Shown piece by piece: positions 1-8,364 of a DNA stretch of 27,422 bases. Position 1 is the first letter of the stretch. Each line of letters starts with the position of its first letter. The notes under the pieces are model-generated. The model did no database searches. It worked only from the letters and a program-made list of their open reading frames with translations, and had not been told where the DNA came from. The DNA is from Octadecabacter sp. Its GTDB lineage: Bacteria; Pseudomonadota; Alphaproteobacteria; Rhodobacterales; Rhodobacteraceae. Position numbers and translations under genes: made by a program. The DNA is taken from the NCBI GenBank assembly GCA_003533975.1, contig DQCL01000023.1, forward strand, positions 1-27,422. The letters are read 5' to 3'.

Positions 1-302
1 ATATTGCTCCGCGTTTTACACGCCGCATGATCCCCCGCCGGATTGCGCCGCCCCAGCATCCAGCCTGTAAAAAACATCAACCCTGTCATCGCCGTGGTCA
101 GCGTCAGAAACGCGGGCAGGCTTGCCACACCCGCAGGAACCACGCGAACGGATTGAAACAACAGCGCAGGCAACGCTACGTAAAAAATGAACGCATCGAG
201 CCATTTCTGACCCTCTGCCGGGTAACGCAGCAATTTTTGCGCAAGAACACCGATCAGGATATAGAAAAAGAACGGCGCGATCAGGCCCAGACCGACGATC
301 AC
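1..302 (-). CDS. AEC-family (auxin efflux carrier-like) permease, N-terminal part
   Basis: This is the first ~100 residues of a membrane transporter that runs off the left edge of the window. The reading frame begins at a GTG at 302, which is the only good start after an in-frame TAA just upstream. It encodes a hydrophobic first helix (VGLGLIAPFFFYILIGVLA), a short polar stretch and a second helix with ALPALLFQSV. This pattern, including the P-A-L-L-F turn in the second helix, is typical of the Mem_trans/AEC family of small organic-acid exporters or importers. It lies 73 bases downstream of the LysR gene on the same strand and may be co-transcribed with it. Because it is cut by the edge and starts with GTG, the family call is moderately sure and the substrate is unknown. 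Confidence 0.62.
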   Translation of the reverse strand, partial: MIVGLGLIAPFFFYILIGVLAQKLLRYPAEGQKWLDAFIFYVALPALLFQSVRVVPAGVASLPAFLTLTTAMTGLMFFTGWMLGRRNPAGDHAACKTRSN

Positions 303-375
303 GAAATCAGTCCAAAGGGTATGTTAAAGGTATTCATAACCGTTACCATTCGTCCAAAGCGGTACGGCGCGCAAT

Positions 376-1278
376 TCAAAACTGAGATTTAGGAGACAAG
401 AACGCGGTCACGAAATAATCCCGCACAGTCTGACCTGCGGCCGATAGCGTACCGGCACGCCGTACTGCCAACCCGACGTCCATCGTGGGTATTTCCACGC
501 TGGTTGGCACAGTTTCAATCCGCCGCCCTTCCAGCGACCAGGGCCGGTAGACCATGTCTGACAGGATCGTCACGCCTTGCCCGTTGGCGACCAGCGACCG
601 CACCGCTTCAACCGATGAGGTACGCAGTTTGACGTCAGGACTGCAATTGTTGGCATTCCAGTATTTCATGCTCGAATGCGCCGCTTCATCCACAGTCAGC
701 ATGACGTATGGCTCTTGTGCAATCTCTTGCAATGACACTTTGGCAGCTCTGCAAAACGGGTGGCTGGCGGGCACCCACAGCCGGCGCTGGGATTTCATGA
801 GCGTCTGTCTTTCAATCTCGTCGTGGTTGATGTTCGACGTAAGCGCCACCGCCATATCGATCTGAGAGGCCAGCAATTGCTGTTCGATTGCTTGACGGTT
901 CAGCTCGACGATCTGGATATCGATGCCGGGGTACAGCTGCCCCAGACGCCCCAAATGATAGGGCAGGAAGTAGCCGATCACGGTATAGGTCACGGCCAGA
1001 GTGATGGTGCCGCGCATATCAGTGTTGCGCTGGTCCAATTGCTGCGCCGCGTCCAGCTTTTCCAGAATATCGCGGGCGGAATGCAGAAATTCTCGCCCCG
1101 CTTCCGTCAACTCCATCCCCTGGGCGCGGCGGACGAACAGCCTGGCGCCTAGAATCGTCTCCAACTCGCGCACCGATCCGGTCACGGCAGATTGCGAGAT
1201 CGACAATAATTTGGCCGCGCGGCTTACTTGTCCGGTGTCGGCGGTGGCCACGAAATACTTAAGATGTCTGAAATTCAT
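376..1278 (-). CDS. LysR-family transcriptional regulator
   Basis: The product is a 300-residue LysR-type activator or repressor of normal length. Residues 1-60 form the winged helix-turn-helix (MNFRHLKYFVATADTG, then the recognition segment with SISQSAVTGSVRELE and LGARLFVRR), followed by the linker helix and a periplasmic-binding-protein-like effector domain from about residue 90. It is transcribed divergently from the pxpA-biotin carboxylase operon, with 109 bases between the two starts. A T-N11-A dyad in that gap is a good candidate operator. The arrangement is the classic one in which a LysR protein controls the divergent operon and its own gene in response to a substrate or product of the pathway. 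The effector is not known; a cyclic amide or 5-oxoproline-like acid is only a guess from the neighbours. Confidence 0.93.
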   Translation of the reverse strand: MNFRHLKYFVATADTGQVSRAAKLLSISQSAVTGSVRELETILGARLFVRRAQGMELTEAGREFLHSARDILEKLDAAQQLDQRNTDMRGTITLAVTYTVIGYFLPYHLGRLGQLYPGIDIQIVELNRQAIEQQLLASQIDMAVALTSNINHDEIERQTLMKSQRRLWVPASHPFCRAAKVSLQEIAQEPYVMLTVDEAAHSSMKYWNANNCSPDVKLRTSSVEAVRSLVANGQGVTILSDMVYRPWSLEGRRIETVPTSVEIPTMDVGLAVRRAGTLSAAGQTVRDYFVTAFLSPKSQF

Positions 1279-1293
1279 GAATCTCTCCAGTAT

Positions 1294-1306
1294 TCAGATA
1301 TTCTGA
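1294..1306. promoter_or_regulatory. Candidate LysR operator (T-N11-A dyad)
   Basis: The 13-base sequence TCAGATATTCTGA is a perfect inverted repeat (TCAGA and TCTGA around TAT) and exactly fits the T-N11-A consensus bound by LysR-type regulators. It sits 15 bases upstream of the lysR start codon and about 80 bases upstream of pxpA, in an AT-rich divergent intergenic region. The binding itself is inferred. Confidence 0.55.
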
Positions 1307-1387
1307 TAATGTATTCGCGAAAAAATGAAATACCAATTTTAGTCGAAAGATGCATCTTAGGTGAAATAGGTCACGGAGGGTGCGACG

Positions 1388-2158
1388 ATGAAACAAGCAG
1401 TCGATCTGAATTGCGACATGGGCGAAGGCTTCGGCCAATGGGTGCTGGGCGACGCGCCTGACGAAAAGATCATGCAGATTATCAGCAGCGCCAACATCGC
1501 GGCTGGGTTTCACGCAGGTGATCCCAATTCGATGGACCGCGTGGTCAAGCTGGCCCAATCGCATGGAGTGGGCCTTGGCGCGCACCCCGGATACGCCGAT
1601 CTGCAAGGGTTCGGCCGTCGCTATATCAAGATGGACACGGCAGAACTGATCAACAACATCGTCTACCAGATCGGAGCCATCCGCGAATTTGGCCGCCGCC
1701 ACGGCGCACCTTTGCAGCATGTGAAACTGCACGGCGCGCTCTATATGGAAGCCGCCGCAAACGAAGACCTGTCTCAACAACTGGTCGATACAATGCAAGT
1801 CATCGCCCCCGACGCCTTGCTGTTTTGTATGGGCATTTCCAAAACCTATGCCGCGGCACGGCGCGCGAACCATCCGGTGATCCGTGAATTCTATGCCGAC
1901 CGCGAATACGACAACACCGGATCCATAGTATTCGCCCGTCAGGTTGGCCGCCCCGACCCGGCCAAGATCGCCGAGAAATGCGTGAAAGCCTGCAAAACCG
2001 GCAAGGTCACAACGGTAGAGGGCGACGAAATGGAAATCGAGTTTGAATCGATCTGCTTTCACTCGGACACCCCCGGCGCGCTGGATATGGGCAACGCGAT
2101 CCGGCAAGGCCTGACGGACGCGGGCATCCGCATCACCGCAGCCAGGGATTTCAGATAA
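1388..2158 (+). CDS. pxpA: LamB/YcsF family protein, 5-oxoprolinase subunit A (PxpA-like)
   Basis: The 256-residue protein carries the signature of the LamB/YcsF family: DLNCDMGEGFG at the N terminus, NIAAGFHAGDP near residue 40, the AHPGYADLQGFGRR block and VKLHGALY near residue 115. In bacteria such as Bacillus and E. coli PxpA works with PxpB and PxpC as an ATP-dependent 5-oxoprolinase that opens 5-oxoproline to glutamate. Here the B and C partners are three genes downstream and a biotin carrier and carboxylase are inserted between them, so the true substrate may be a different cyclic or acyclic amide. A GGAGG ribosome-binding site lies 8 bases before the ATG. It is the first gene of the operon. 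The family call is very firm; the reaction is not. Confidence 0.92.
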   Translation: MKQAVDLNCDMGEGFGQWVLGDAPDEKIMQIISSANIAAGFHAGDPNSMDRVVKLAQSHGVGLGAHPGYADLQGFGRRYIKMDTAELINNIVYQIGAIREFGRRHGAPLQHVKLHGALYMEAAANEDLSQQLVDTMQVIAPDALLFCMGISKTYAAARRANHPVIREFYADREYDNTGSIVFARQVGRPDPAKIAEKCVKACKTGKVTTVEGDEMEIEFESICFHSDTPGALDMGNAIRQGLTDAGIRITAARDFR

Positions 2159-2179
2159 CCCTTCAACAGGAGACACATC

Positions 2180-2416
2180 ATGGTAGCTATCCAATCCCCG
2201 GTCCCCGGCACTTTCTACACTCAAGCCTCGCCCGAAGAGCCGATGTTCAAGTCCGCAGGGGACGCTGTAGCGGCGGGCGATACCATCGGTCTGGTCGAGG
2301 TGATGAAAACCTTTATCGAGGTCAAGGCGGAGGCGACAGGCACCTTCAAAGGCTACGTGGCTGGCGACGGTGCGGCGGTCACAGCCGGTGAGGTTTTGGC
2401 AGAACTGGAAGACTAG
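2180..2416 (+). CDS. Biotin carboxyl carrier protein (AccB-like, biotinyl domain only)
   Basis: This 78-residue protein is a single biotinyl/lipoyl attachment domain. It starts at the conserved SPVPGTFY motif and carries the biotin-acceptor motif E-V-M-K-T, with Lys43 as the predicted biotinylated residue. It lacks the N-terminal extension of the AccB of fatty-acid synthesis, which is about twice as long. It would carry carboxybiotin between the biotin carboxylase encoded immediately downstream (2 bases after its stop) and a carboxyltransferase. No acetyl-CoA-type carboxyltransferase is present here; the KipI/KipA pair encoded next is homologous to the carboxyltransferase part of urea carboxylase and is the likely partner. 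Automated pipelines would probably label it as an acetyl-CoA carboxylase subunit, which the context argues against. Confidence 0.9.
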   Translation: MVAIQSPVPGTFYTQASPEEPMFKSAGDAVAAGDTIGLVEVMKTFIEVKAEATGTFKGYVAGDGAAVTAGEVLAELED

Positions 2417-2418
2417 GG

Positions 2419-3780
<1,362 letters not shown>

Positions 3781-3793
3781 GCGGAGATATCCC

Positions 3794-4669
3794 ATGAAAA
3801 CACGCTATACATACGGTGGGGACGAACACATCTATGTCGAGATGGACGATGAAATGTCGCTTGATGCGTTTTTCAAATCCCTCTCGATGAGCAACGCGGT
3901 GCGCGATGCGGACATCCACGGTGTGACCGAAATCTGCCCCGCCAATGCGTCCTTTCAGGTCAAATTCGACCCTGACATGATTCATCCCGACGAAATGATG
4001 CGCCGGATCAAAGATCTGGAGCACAATGCAGATGACGCCGACAAGCGGATGAAAACCCGCATCATCGAAATCCCTGTCTATTATCAGGATCCGTGGACGC
4101 ATGAGACGCTGATGCGATTTCGCGAACGCCACCAAGACCCGAATGGCACCGATCTGGACTATGCCGCGCGGATCAACGGCTATGACAATGCCGAAGCCTT
4201 CATCGAAGCGCATCATTCCCAGCCGTGGTTCGTATCCATGGTAGGTTTCGTGGCCGGCCTGCCGTTTCTCTATCAACTGGTGGAGCGCGACAAACAGTTG
4301 CAGGTCCCAAAATACCTACGCCCGCGCACCGATACGCCGAAACAAACCGTGGGTTATGGCGGTTGTTTCTCCTGCATCTATTCGGTCCGTGGTGCGGGGG
4401 GGTATCAGATGTTCGGGATCACCCCGATGCCTATCTTTGACCCTGAGGGCAAGCAAAACTATCTGCGGGACTTTATGGTGTTTTTCAAACCCGGTGACAT
4501 CGTGAAATGGAAACCAATCGACCGCGCTGAATACGACCGCATTCTGTCCGAGGTCGAGGCGGATACTTATGTGCCCCGCATAGCAGAGGTCGATTTTGAT
4601 CTAGATGCGTTCAACGCGGATATTTCCGGCACCAACGCCAAACTGATGGAGGCTCTCAATGTCGCTTAA
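3794..4669 (+). CDS. KipI/PxpB family carboxyltransferase-type subunit (5-oxoprolinase subunit B-like)
   Basis: The product is a 291-residue KipI-family protein (allophanate hydrolase subunit 1 fold), clearly longer than the ~220 residues of typical PxpB. The family core is seen in GFVAGLPFLYQL (about residues 152-163), the Y-L-R-P-R-T-D-T-P segment and YGGCFSCIYSVRGAGGYQ (about 188-205). The last block resembles the matching stretch of the carboxyltransferase domain of urea carboxylase (GGxxxCIYxxxGxGGYQ). In that enzyme KipI- and KipA-like halves move the carboxyl group from biotin to a urea nitrogen. The gene overlaps the next one by 11 bases, which fits a tight B-C subunit complex. Because biotin carrier and carboxylase genes lie immediately upstream, a carboxyltransferase role is at least as likely as simple 5-oxoprolinase. 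Confidence 0.87.
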   Translation: MKTRYTYGGDEHIYVEMDDEMSLDAFFKSLSMSNAVRDADIHGVTEICPANASFQVKFDPDMIHPDEMMRRIKDLEHNADDADKRMKTRIIEIPVYYQDPWTHETLMRFRERHQDPNGTDLDYAARINGYDNAEAFIEAHHSQPWFVSMVGFVAGLPFLYQLVERDKQLQVPKYLRPRTDTPKQTVGYGGCFSCIYSVRGAGGYQMFGITPMPIFDPEGKQNYLRDFMVFFKPGDIVKWKPIDRAEYDRILSEVEADTYVPRIAEVDFDLDAFNADISGTNAKLMEALNVA

Positions 4670-5630
4670 GATTGTACAACCCGGCCTTTCGACCTCCATC
4701 CAGGACCTTGGCCGCCCCGGATTTTTTCATCTGGGCATTCCAATTGGTGGGGCGATGGATCGTTTCGCCTTGCGCTGCGCCAACATGCTGGTGGGCAATC
4801 CCGAAGGTGCCGCTGGTTTGGAGGTTGTTTTCATGGGCCCGCAGATCGAATTCACCCGCGACGCGCTCGTCGCTGTAACGGGTGCTGATCTGCCCGCCAA
4901 AGTGGATGGCGAACCTCGCGATGGCTGGACCTCGTTTGAGGTGAAGGCAGGCCAGACGCTTAGCTTCGATTTTCTGAAATCCGGTGCGCGGGCCTATATC
5001 GCGATCAGCGGTGGCATTGATACACCCCCCGCATTGGGCAGCCGGTCCACCTACCCCATTGGTGCGCTGGGTGGCGTAGAAGGCCGCAACATCGCAGCAG
5101 GCGACGTGATCCCGCTGGGCGAGGCTGACTTGATCGAAGCCGGCCAGACCGTGCCCGCAGACCTGCGCCGGATGCCGGGAAATTCCGCAGAATTGCGCGT
5201 GTTGCCGGGGCTATACTGGCACCGTCTGACAGAAAAAGCCCAGCAAGGGTTCTTCGATGACGACTGGACCGTGGCGTTAGAAGCGGACCGCATGGGATAT
5301 CGCTTCAAAGGTGGCAGCGCCCTGGAGTTCGTGGACCGCGAACAGCCGTTTGGCGCTGGCGCAGACCCGTCCAACATTGTCGACGGGTGCTATTCCTACG
5401 GGTCGATCCAAGTCCCAGGAGGGTTAGAACCCATCGTGCTGCACCGCGACGCGGTATCGGGCGGCGGGTATTTCACTCTAGGCGCGATCATATCCGCAGA
5501 TATGGACTTGATCGGGCAACTGCAACCGCACACCCCAGTGAAATTCGTCAAGGTCGATATGGATCAAGCGCTCGCCGCTCGCAAAGCCCGCAAGAAAATG
5601 CTGGCCGAAGTGCGGGCGCATCTTGGTTAA
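4659..5630 (+). CDS. KipA/PxpC family biotin-dependent carboxyltransferase subunit
   Basis: This 323-residue protein is a KipA-family member (allophanate hydrolase subunit 2 fold). Diagnostic segments are GLSTSIQDLGRPGF at residues 9-22, IPIGGAMDRFALRCANMLVGN in the next forty residues, and the later ALGSRSTYPIGALGG and DRMGYRFKG blocks, all in family order. KipA pairs with KipI; in urea carboxylase the same two folds make the carboxyltransferase site. Its start overlaps the end of the KipI gene by 11 bases, which suggests translational coupling and a one-to-one complex. It is the last gene of the operon started by pxpA. The next supported gene begins 297 bases downstream. Confidence 0.88.
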   Translation: MSLKIVQPGLSTSIQDLGRPGFFHLGIPIGGAMDRFALRCANMLVGNPEGAAGLEVVFMGPQIEFTRDALVAVTGADLPAKVDGEPRDGWTSFEVKAGQTLSFDFLKSGARAYIAISGGIDTPPALGSRSTYPIGALGGVEGRNIAAGDVIPLGEADLIEAGQTVPADLRRMPGNSAELRVLPGLYWHRLTEKAQQGFFDDDWTVALEADRMGYRFKGGSALEFVDREQPFGAGADPSNIVDGCYSYGSIQVPGGLEPIVLHRDAVSGGGYFTLGAIISADMDLIGQLQPHTPVKFVKVDMDQALAARKARKKMLAEVRAHLG

Positions 5631-5643
5631 AACTACTGCTGTG

Positions 5644-5808
5644 GTAAAGCGACGGCGACGCCCCGAGATATGCTTTGAACGGGCGAGAAAACTGTGACAG
5701 ATCATAAATGCTGTAGCAAAAACCGATGGTAGACAGCGGCTCATCCCGCGTGTTGGTCGGATCGCCCCCGACCGCCACCTGCCGGCAATCGCACACTTGC
5801 TGCAACAC
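5644..5808 (-). pseudogene. Eroded remnant of an AraC-family regulator (C-terminal HTH)
   Basis: On the minus strand this stretch reads as the end of an AraC/XylS DNA-binding domain. The segment YDLSQFSRPFKAYLGASPSLY matches the recognition helix and PF00165 tail, which in intact members reads like GF-D-SQFSRAFK-x4-G-SP-Y. It is preceded by GDPTNT and LSTIGFCYS, which resemble the inter-helix part. There is no matching N-terminal domain, no sensible start, and the frame continues without a stop into sequence antisense to the KipA gene, so it looks like a decayed fragment. The identification rests on motif reading alone. Confidence 0.5.
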
Positions 5809-5881
5809 CGTCTTGTTCGCCGTGCTGGGACGTGAACTTACACGAAACCGGCGTTTACGTGCTGACGGCGCAGGCCTAACA

Positions 5882-5913
5882 TGCAAGGCAGCGTTCATGT
5901 GTGCTGCCTTGCA
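5882..5913 (+). terminator. 11-bp perfect hairpin between two operons
   Basis: TGCAAGGCAGC at 5882-5892 and GCTGCCTTGCA at 5903-5913 form a perfect 11-bp stem with a 10-base loop, followed after six bases by a short T run (TTTTT at 5921-5925). It could end transcription of the pxpA operon. The hairpin also ends only 14 bases before the start codon of the next gene, directly against its AGGA ribosome-binding site, so it could equally be a protein-binding site or a translational control element for that gene. Confidence 0.55.
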
Positions 5914-5927
5914 CTTAGGATTTTTCC

Positions 5928-7163
5928 ATGCCCACTAACTTATCAACCGACTACAAACTCGCCTCGCCCCCGCGCGTCAAACGCCGCAAATTGCGAGTGC
6001 GGGGGACCGACGTGACTTTGGTTGAACAGGTGCGCAAACAGGCCGCAGCAGACCTGCAAATCGACATCGAATTCGAAGTGCTCGATTTCCTGACGTGCCA
6101 GCATCGCGCGGCCATGGACCCGGAAAACTATGACGTCTATGAGCAGTGTTTTCATAACCTCGACATCGTTTGGTACTGGGGTGCGCTGCAACCCATCGAC
6201 ACCGACCGCATCACCGAATGGGATAATATCGGTGATCTGGCCAAAGACGGCGGCATCAGCAAATACACGTGGCAAGGCCACGGCGACGCGCCCATTCGAA
6301 AGCTTTATGTGCAGCCTGACGGCATGATCGGCCAGCAGCAAATGCGCCATATTTCGATGCTACCGACGGCGCATAACATGGACAGTTTTGGCTACGACCG
6401 GCGCGTTTTCGGGGACGGCGGACCAGATGGCCCCAGCTGGGCTTGGCTTTTTGATCCGCGCGCCAAGGGGCGTATCGCGCTGGTGGACGAGCCCGCCATT
6501 GGCATCTTTGATGCGGCCCTTGCCGCGGAAGCGAACGGCGATCTGACATTTGCTGACATCGGCAACATGACCATAGACGAAATCGACAGCCTTATGGCGC
6601 TCTTGGAAACCTTGCGCCAGCAGGGGTTTTTCTGCGGCACATGGGTAGCCCCGCAAGAAGCCGAGGCGATGCTGCACGCCGACCGCGTTTCTGTTCAGAG
6701 CATGTGGGCGCCATCCTATGGCAACCTGGGCGCAATGGAGGGCGTATTTACCGAAAGCGTTCCGCGCGAAGGTTATCGAGCATGGCATGGCGGTGCATCA
6801 CTGGCGCGACATTTGTCGGGGGCGCAACTGGATGTTGCCTATGATTACCTCAACTGGTGGCTAACCGGCCCTGCGGGTGCGATGATGGCACGGCGAGGAT
6901 ACTATATGACTGTCCCCAAAAGGGTACGCGAACAACTCGCGCCCGAGGAATGGGATTACTGGTACGACGGCCAGATTGCGCGAGCAGACCTGCAAGGACC
7001 GGCAGGCAACACCGTGGTGCGAGCCGGTCAAAAACGGCCCGGCGGTGCCTACCGTGACCGCGTCAGCCGGATTGCTATGTGGAACATGGTGATGGACGAA
7101 TACAACTATGCGGCTCGGGCATGGAAGCACTTTGTCTCTTCGCTGCGCGAGGTCACCGCATGA
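5928..7163 (+). CDS. PotD-like solute-binding-protein homologue without signal peptide
   Basis: The 411-residue protein belongs to the periplasmic binding protein type 2 (PotD-like extracellular solute-binding) family. It is a paralogue of the Tat-exported protein encoded at 12693: both share an FDPxxKG motif, a YW(/L)-tract ending in LxGPAxxxxxxxGYY, the WDYWYDG/YAFWYEG block and a similar C terminus. Unlike that protein it has no signal peptide: it begins MPTNLSTDYKLASPP, with charged residues and no hydrophobic stretch. An in-frame TAG 12 bases upstream of the ATG rules out a longer start. It should therefore be cytoplasmic. Its stop overlaps the GntR start (ATGA), which suggests a co-made intracellular substrate-sensing protein. 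Alternatively it is an import protein that has lost its leader. Confidence 0.8.
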   Translation: MPTNLSTDYKLASPPRVKRRKLRVRGTDVTLVEQVRKQAAADLQIDIEFEVLDFLTCQHRAAMDPENYDVYEQCFHNLDIVWYWGALQPIDTDRITEWDNIGDLAKDGGISKYTWQGHGDAPIRKLYVQPDGMIGQQQMRHISMLPTAHNMDSFGYDRRVFGDGGPDGPSWAWLFDPRAKGRIALVDEPAIGIFDAALAAEANGDLTFADIGNMTIDEIDSLMALLETLRQQGFFCGTWVAPQEAEAMLHADRVSVQSMWAPSYGNLGAMEGVFTESVPREGYRAWHGGASLARHLSGAQLDVAYDYLNWWLTGPAGAMMARRGYYMTVPKRVREQLAPEEWDYWYDGQIARADLQGPAGNTVVRAGQKRPGGAYRDRVSRIAMWNMVMDEYNYAARAWKHFVSSLREVTA

Positions 7164-8140
7164 TCCGTGAACGCACATTGGGCCAGGAACCACTATATCA
7201 GGTGATCAGCCACATCTTGCGCGGCAATATCACATCAGGCCGCTTGCCCCAGGGACTGGTCCTGATCGAAGGGCCGATTGCAAAAATGATGCAAACCAGT
7301 CGCGCGCCGGTTCAAGCCGCACTGCGCAATCTCAACGACGCAGGGCTTATCCACCGGTTTCGTGGGCGTGGCTATCTGGTTGGACCACCAACCGAAACGC
7401 TGACCCCGATCCGGCGCAGCCTTGACGACTTCAAGCTTGATATCTCCGAGCAATCGAAATCCGCCCTTGAAATCCGCGGCACATGGCTGCGTGTTTATGA
7501 TCAGGTAGAGGCCGAAATTGCTGCCTGTCAGATTTTTGGCGAATACCGCGTGATCGAAACCGAACTGGCCGATTACCTTGGCGTAAGCCGGACCGTGGCG
7601 CGGGATGTGCTTAGCCGTTTGAACGAACGCGGGTTAGTGCGCAAAGGGGCGACATCCCACTGGCTTGCTGGCCCACTTACCGCGCGGACCTTGCGCGAGA
7701 AATTCCAGCTGCGCGGTATTGTCGAACCCGAGGCGCTGCGCCTTGCCGCTGATCATATTAACCCGCTTGAAGTCGGCCGCATCCGTGACGAAATCAATAG
7801 CGGTGCCGTTACCGGGTCCGACGTGCTCGAAAACGCTTTTTTGCGCATCTGTCTGGAACGCGCGCCCAACACCGTATTGGTCGAAATAATCCGCAACAAC
7901 CGCTTGTTGCTGTCATCGGTAGATAAGGCACTGAGCGGTCTGGGGCTGCCCGCCGATAGCGTAGCACTAGAGCAGTATCGCACACTTTTTGATCTCATCG
8001 GATCACGCCAGATCGACGCGGCAGCAGAGTACCTAAAAGAACACTTGAGGCTCTTGGCATATAAGAGTCTCGCGCGGCTCAAGATCGTCGCGATCATTCC
8101 TGAAACCGAGTCGTTGCCAAGGTATCTGACTCCCGTCTGA
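7160..8140 (+). CDS. GntR-family regulator with two winged-helix domains
   Basis: The start was set at 7160, where ATG overlaps the TGA of the preceding gene. The 326-residue product has a GntR-type winged helix at residues ~11-75 (PLYQVISHILRGNITSGRLP, then TSRAPVQAALRNLNDAGLIHRFRGRGYLVG). A second one follows at ~109-171 (VYDQVEAEIAACQIFGEYR, then LGVSRTVARDVLSRLNERGLVRK). The C-terminal part from ~175 is helical and starts REKFQLRGIVEPEALRLAA, as in FCD effector domains of the FadR subfamily. Ordinary FadR-type regulators are ~230 residues and have one winged helix. It lies upstream of the ABC transporter operon, whose leader carries an 8-bp inverted repeat, so it probably controls import and perhaps the operon before it. 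Confidence 0.88.
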   Translation: MIRERTLGQEPLYQVISHILRGNITSGRLPQGLVLIEGPIAKMMQTSRAPVQAALRNLNDAGLIHRFRGRGYLVGPPTETLTPIRRSLDDFKLDISEQSKSALEIRGTWLRVYDQVEAEIAACQIFGEYRVIETELADYLGVSRTVARDVLSRLNERGLVRKGATSHWLAGPLTARTLREKFQLRGIVEPEALRLAADHINPLEVGRIRDEINSGAVTGSDVLENAFLRICLERAPNTVLVEIIRNNRLLLSSVDKALSGLGLPADSVALEQYRTLFDLIGSRQIDAAAEYLKEHLRLLAYKSLARLKIVAIIPETESLPRYLTPV

Positions 8141-8364
8141 TAAATGAATATTGAACACAACCAACATTTTAAAGCTGTTCAATTCGCGCTCAATCTGATG
8201 CATATTCAACTATAAGGGGAAAAATTGGCTAATATTTAGAAAAAAATGACTCTTGATCCCAAAGAGAAATATATCTTTCATACGTTATACATTTTGCGGG
8301 GAGGTAGATTTGACGTTGCGTAAAACTCAAGATCACCCTTTCCCCTGCATGACACGAGGACTGA
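8141..8364 (+). promoter_or_regulatory. AT-rich leader of the ABC transporter operon with inverted repeat
   Basis: This 224-base region has no gene. It is markedly more AT-rich than its surroundings. ATTGAACA at 8150-8157 and TGTTCAAT at 8176-8183 form a perfect 8-bp inverted repeat with an 18-base spacer, and a related ATATTCAA follows at about 8202. This is a candidate operator for the GntR protein encoded just upstream. Promoter elements are likely in 8220-8320 but no -35/-10 pair is clear enough to name. GAGGA at 8356-8360 is the ribosome-binding site for the ATPase gene. Confidence 0.5.
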
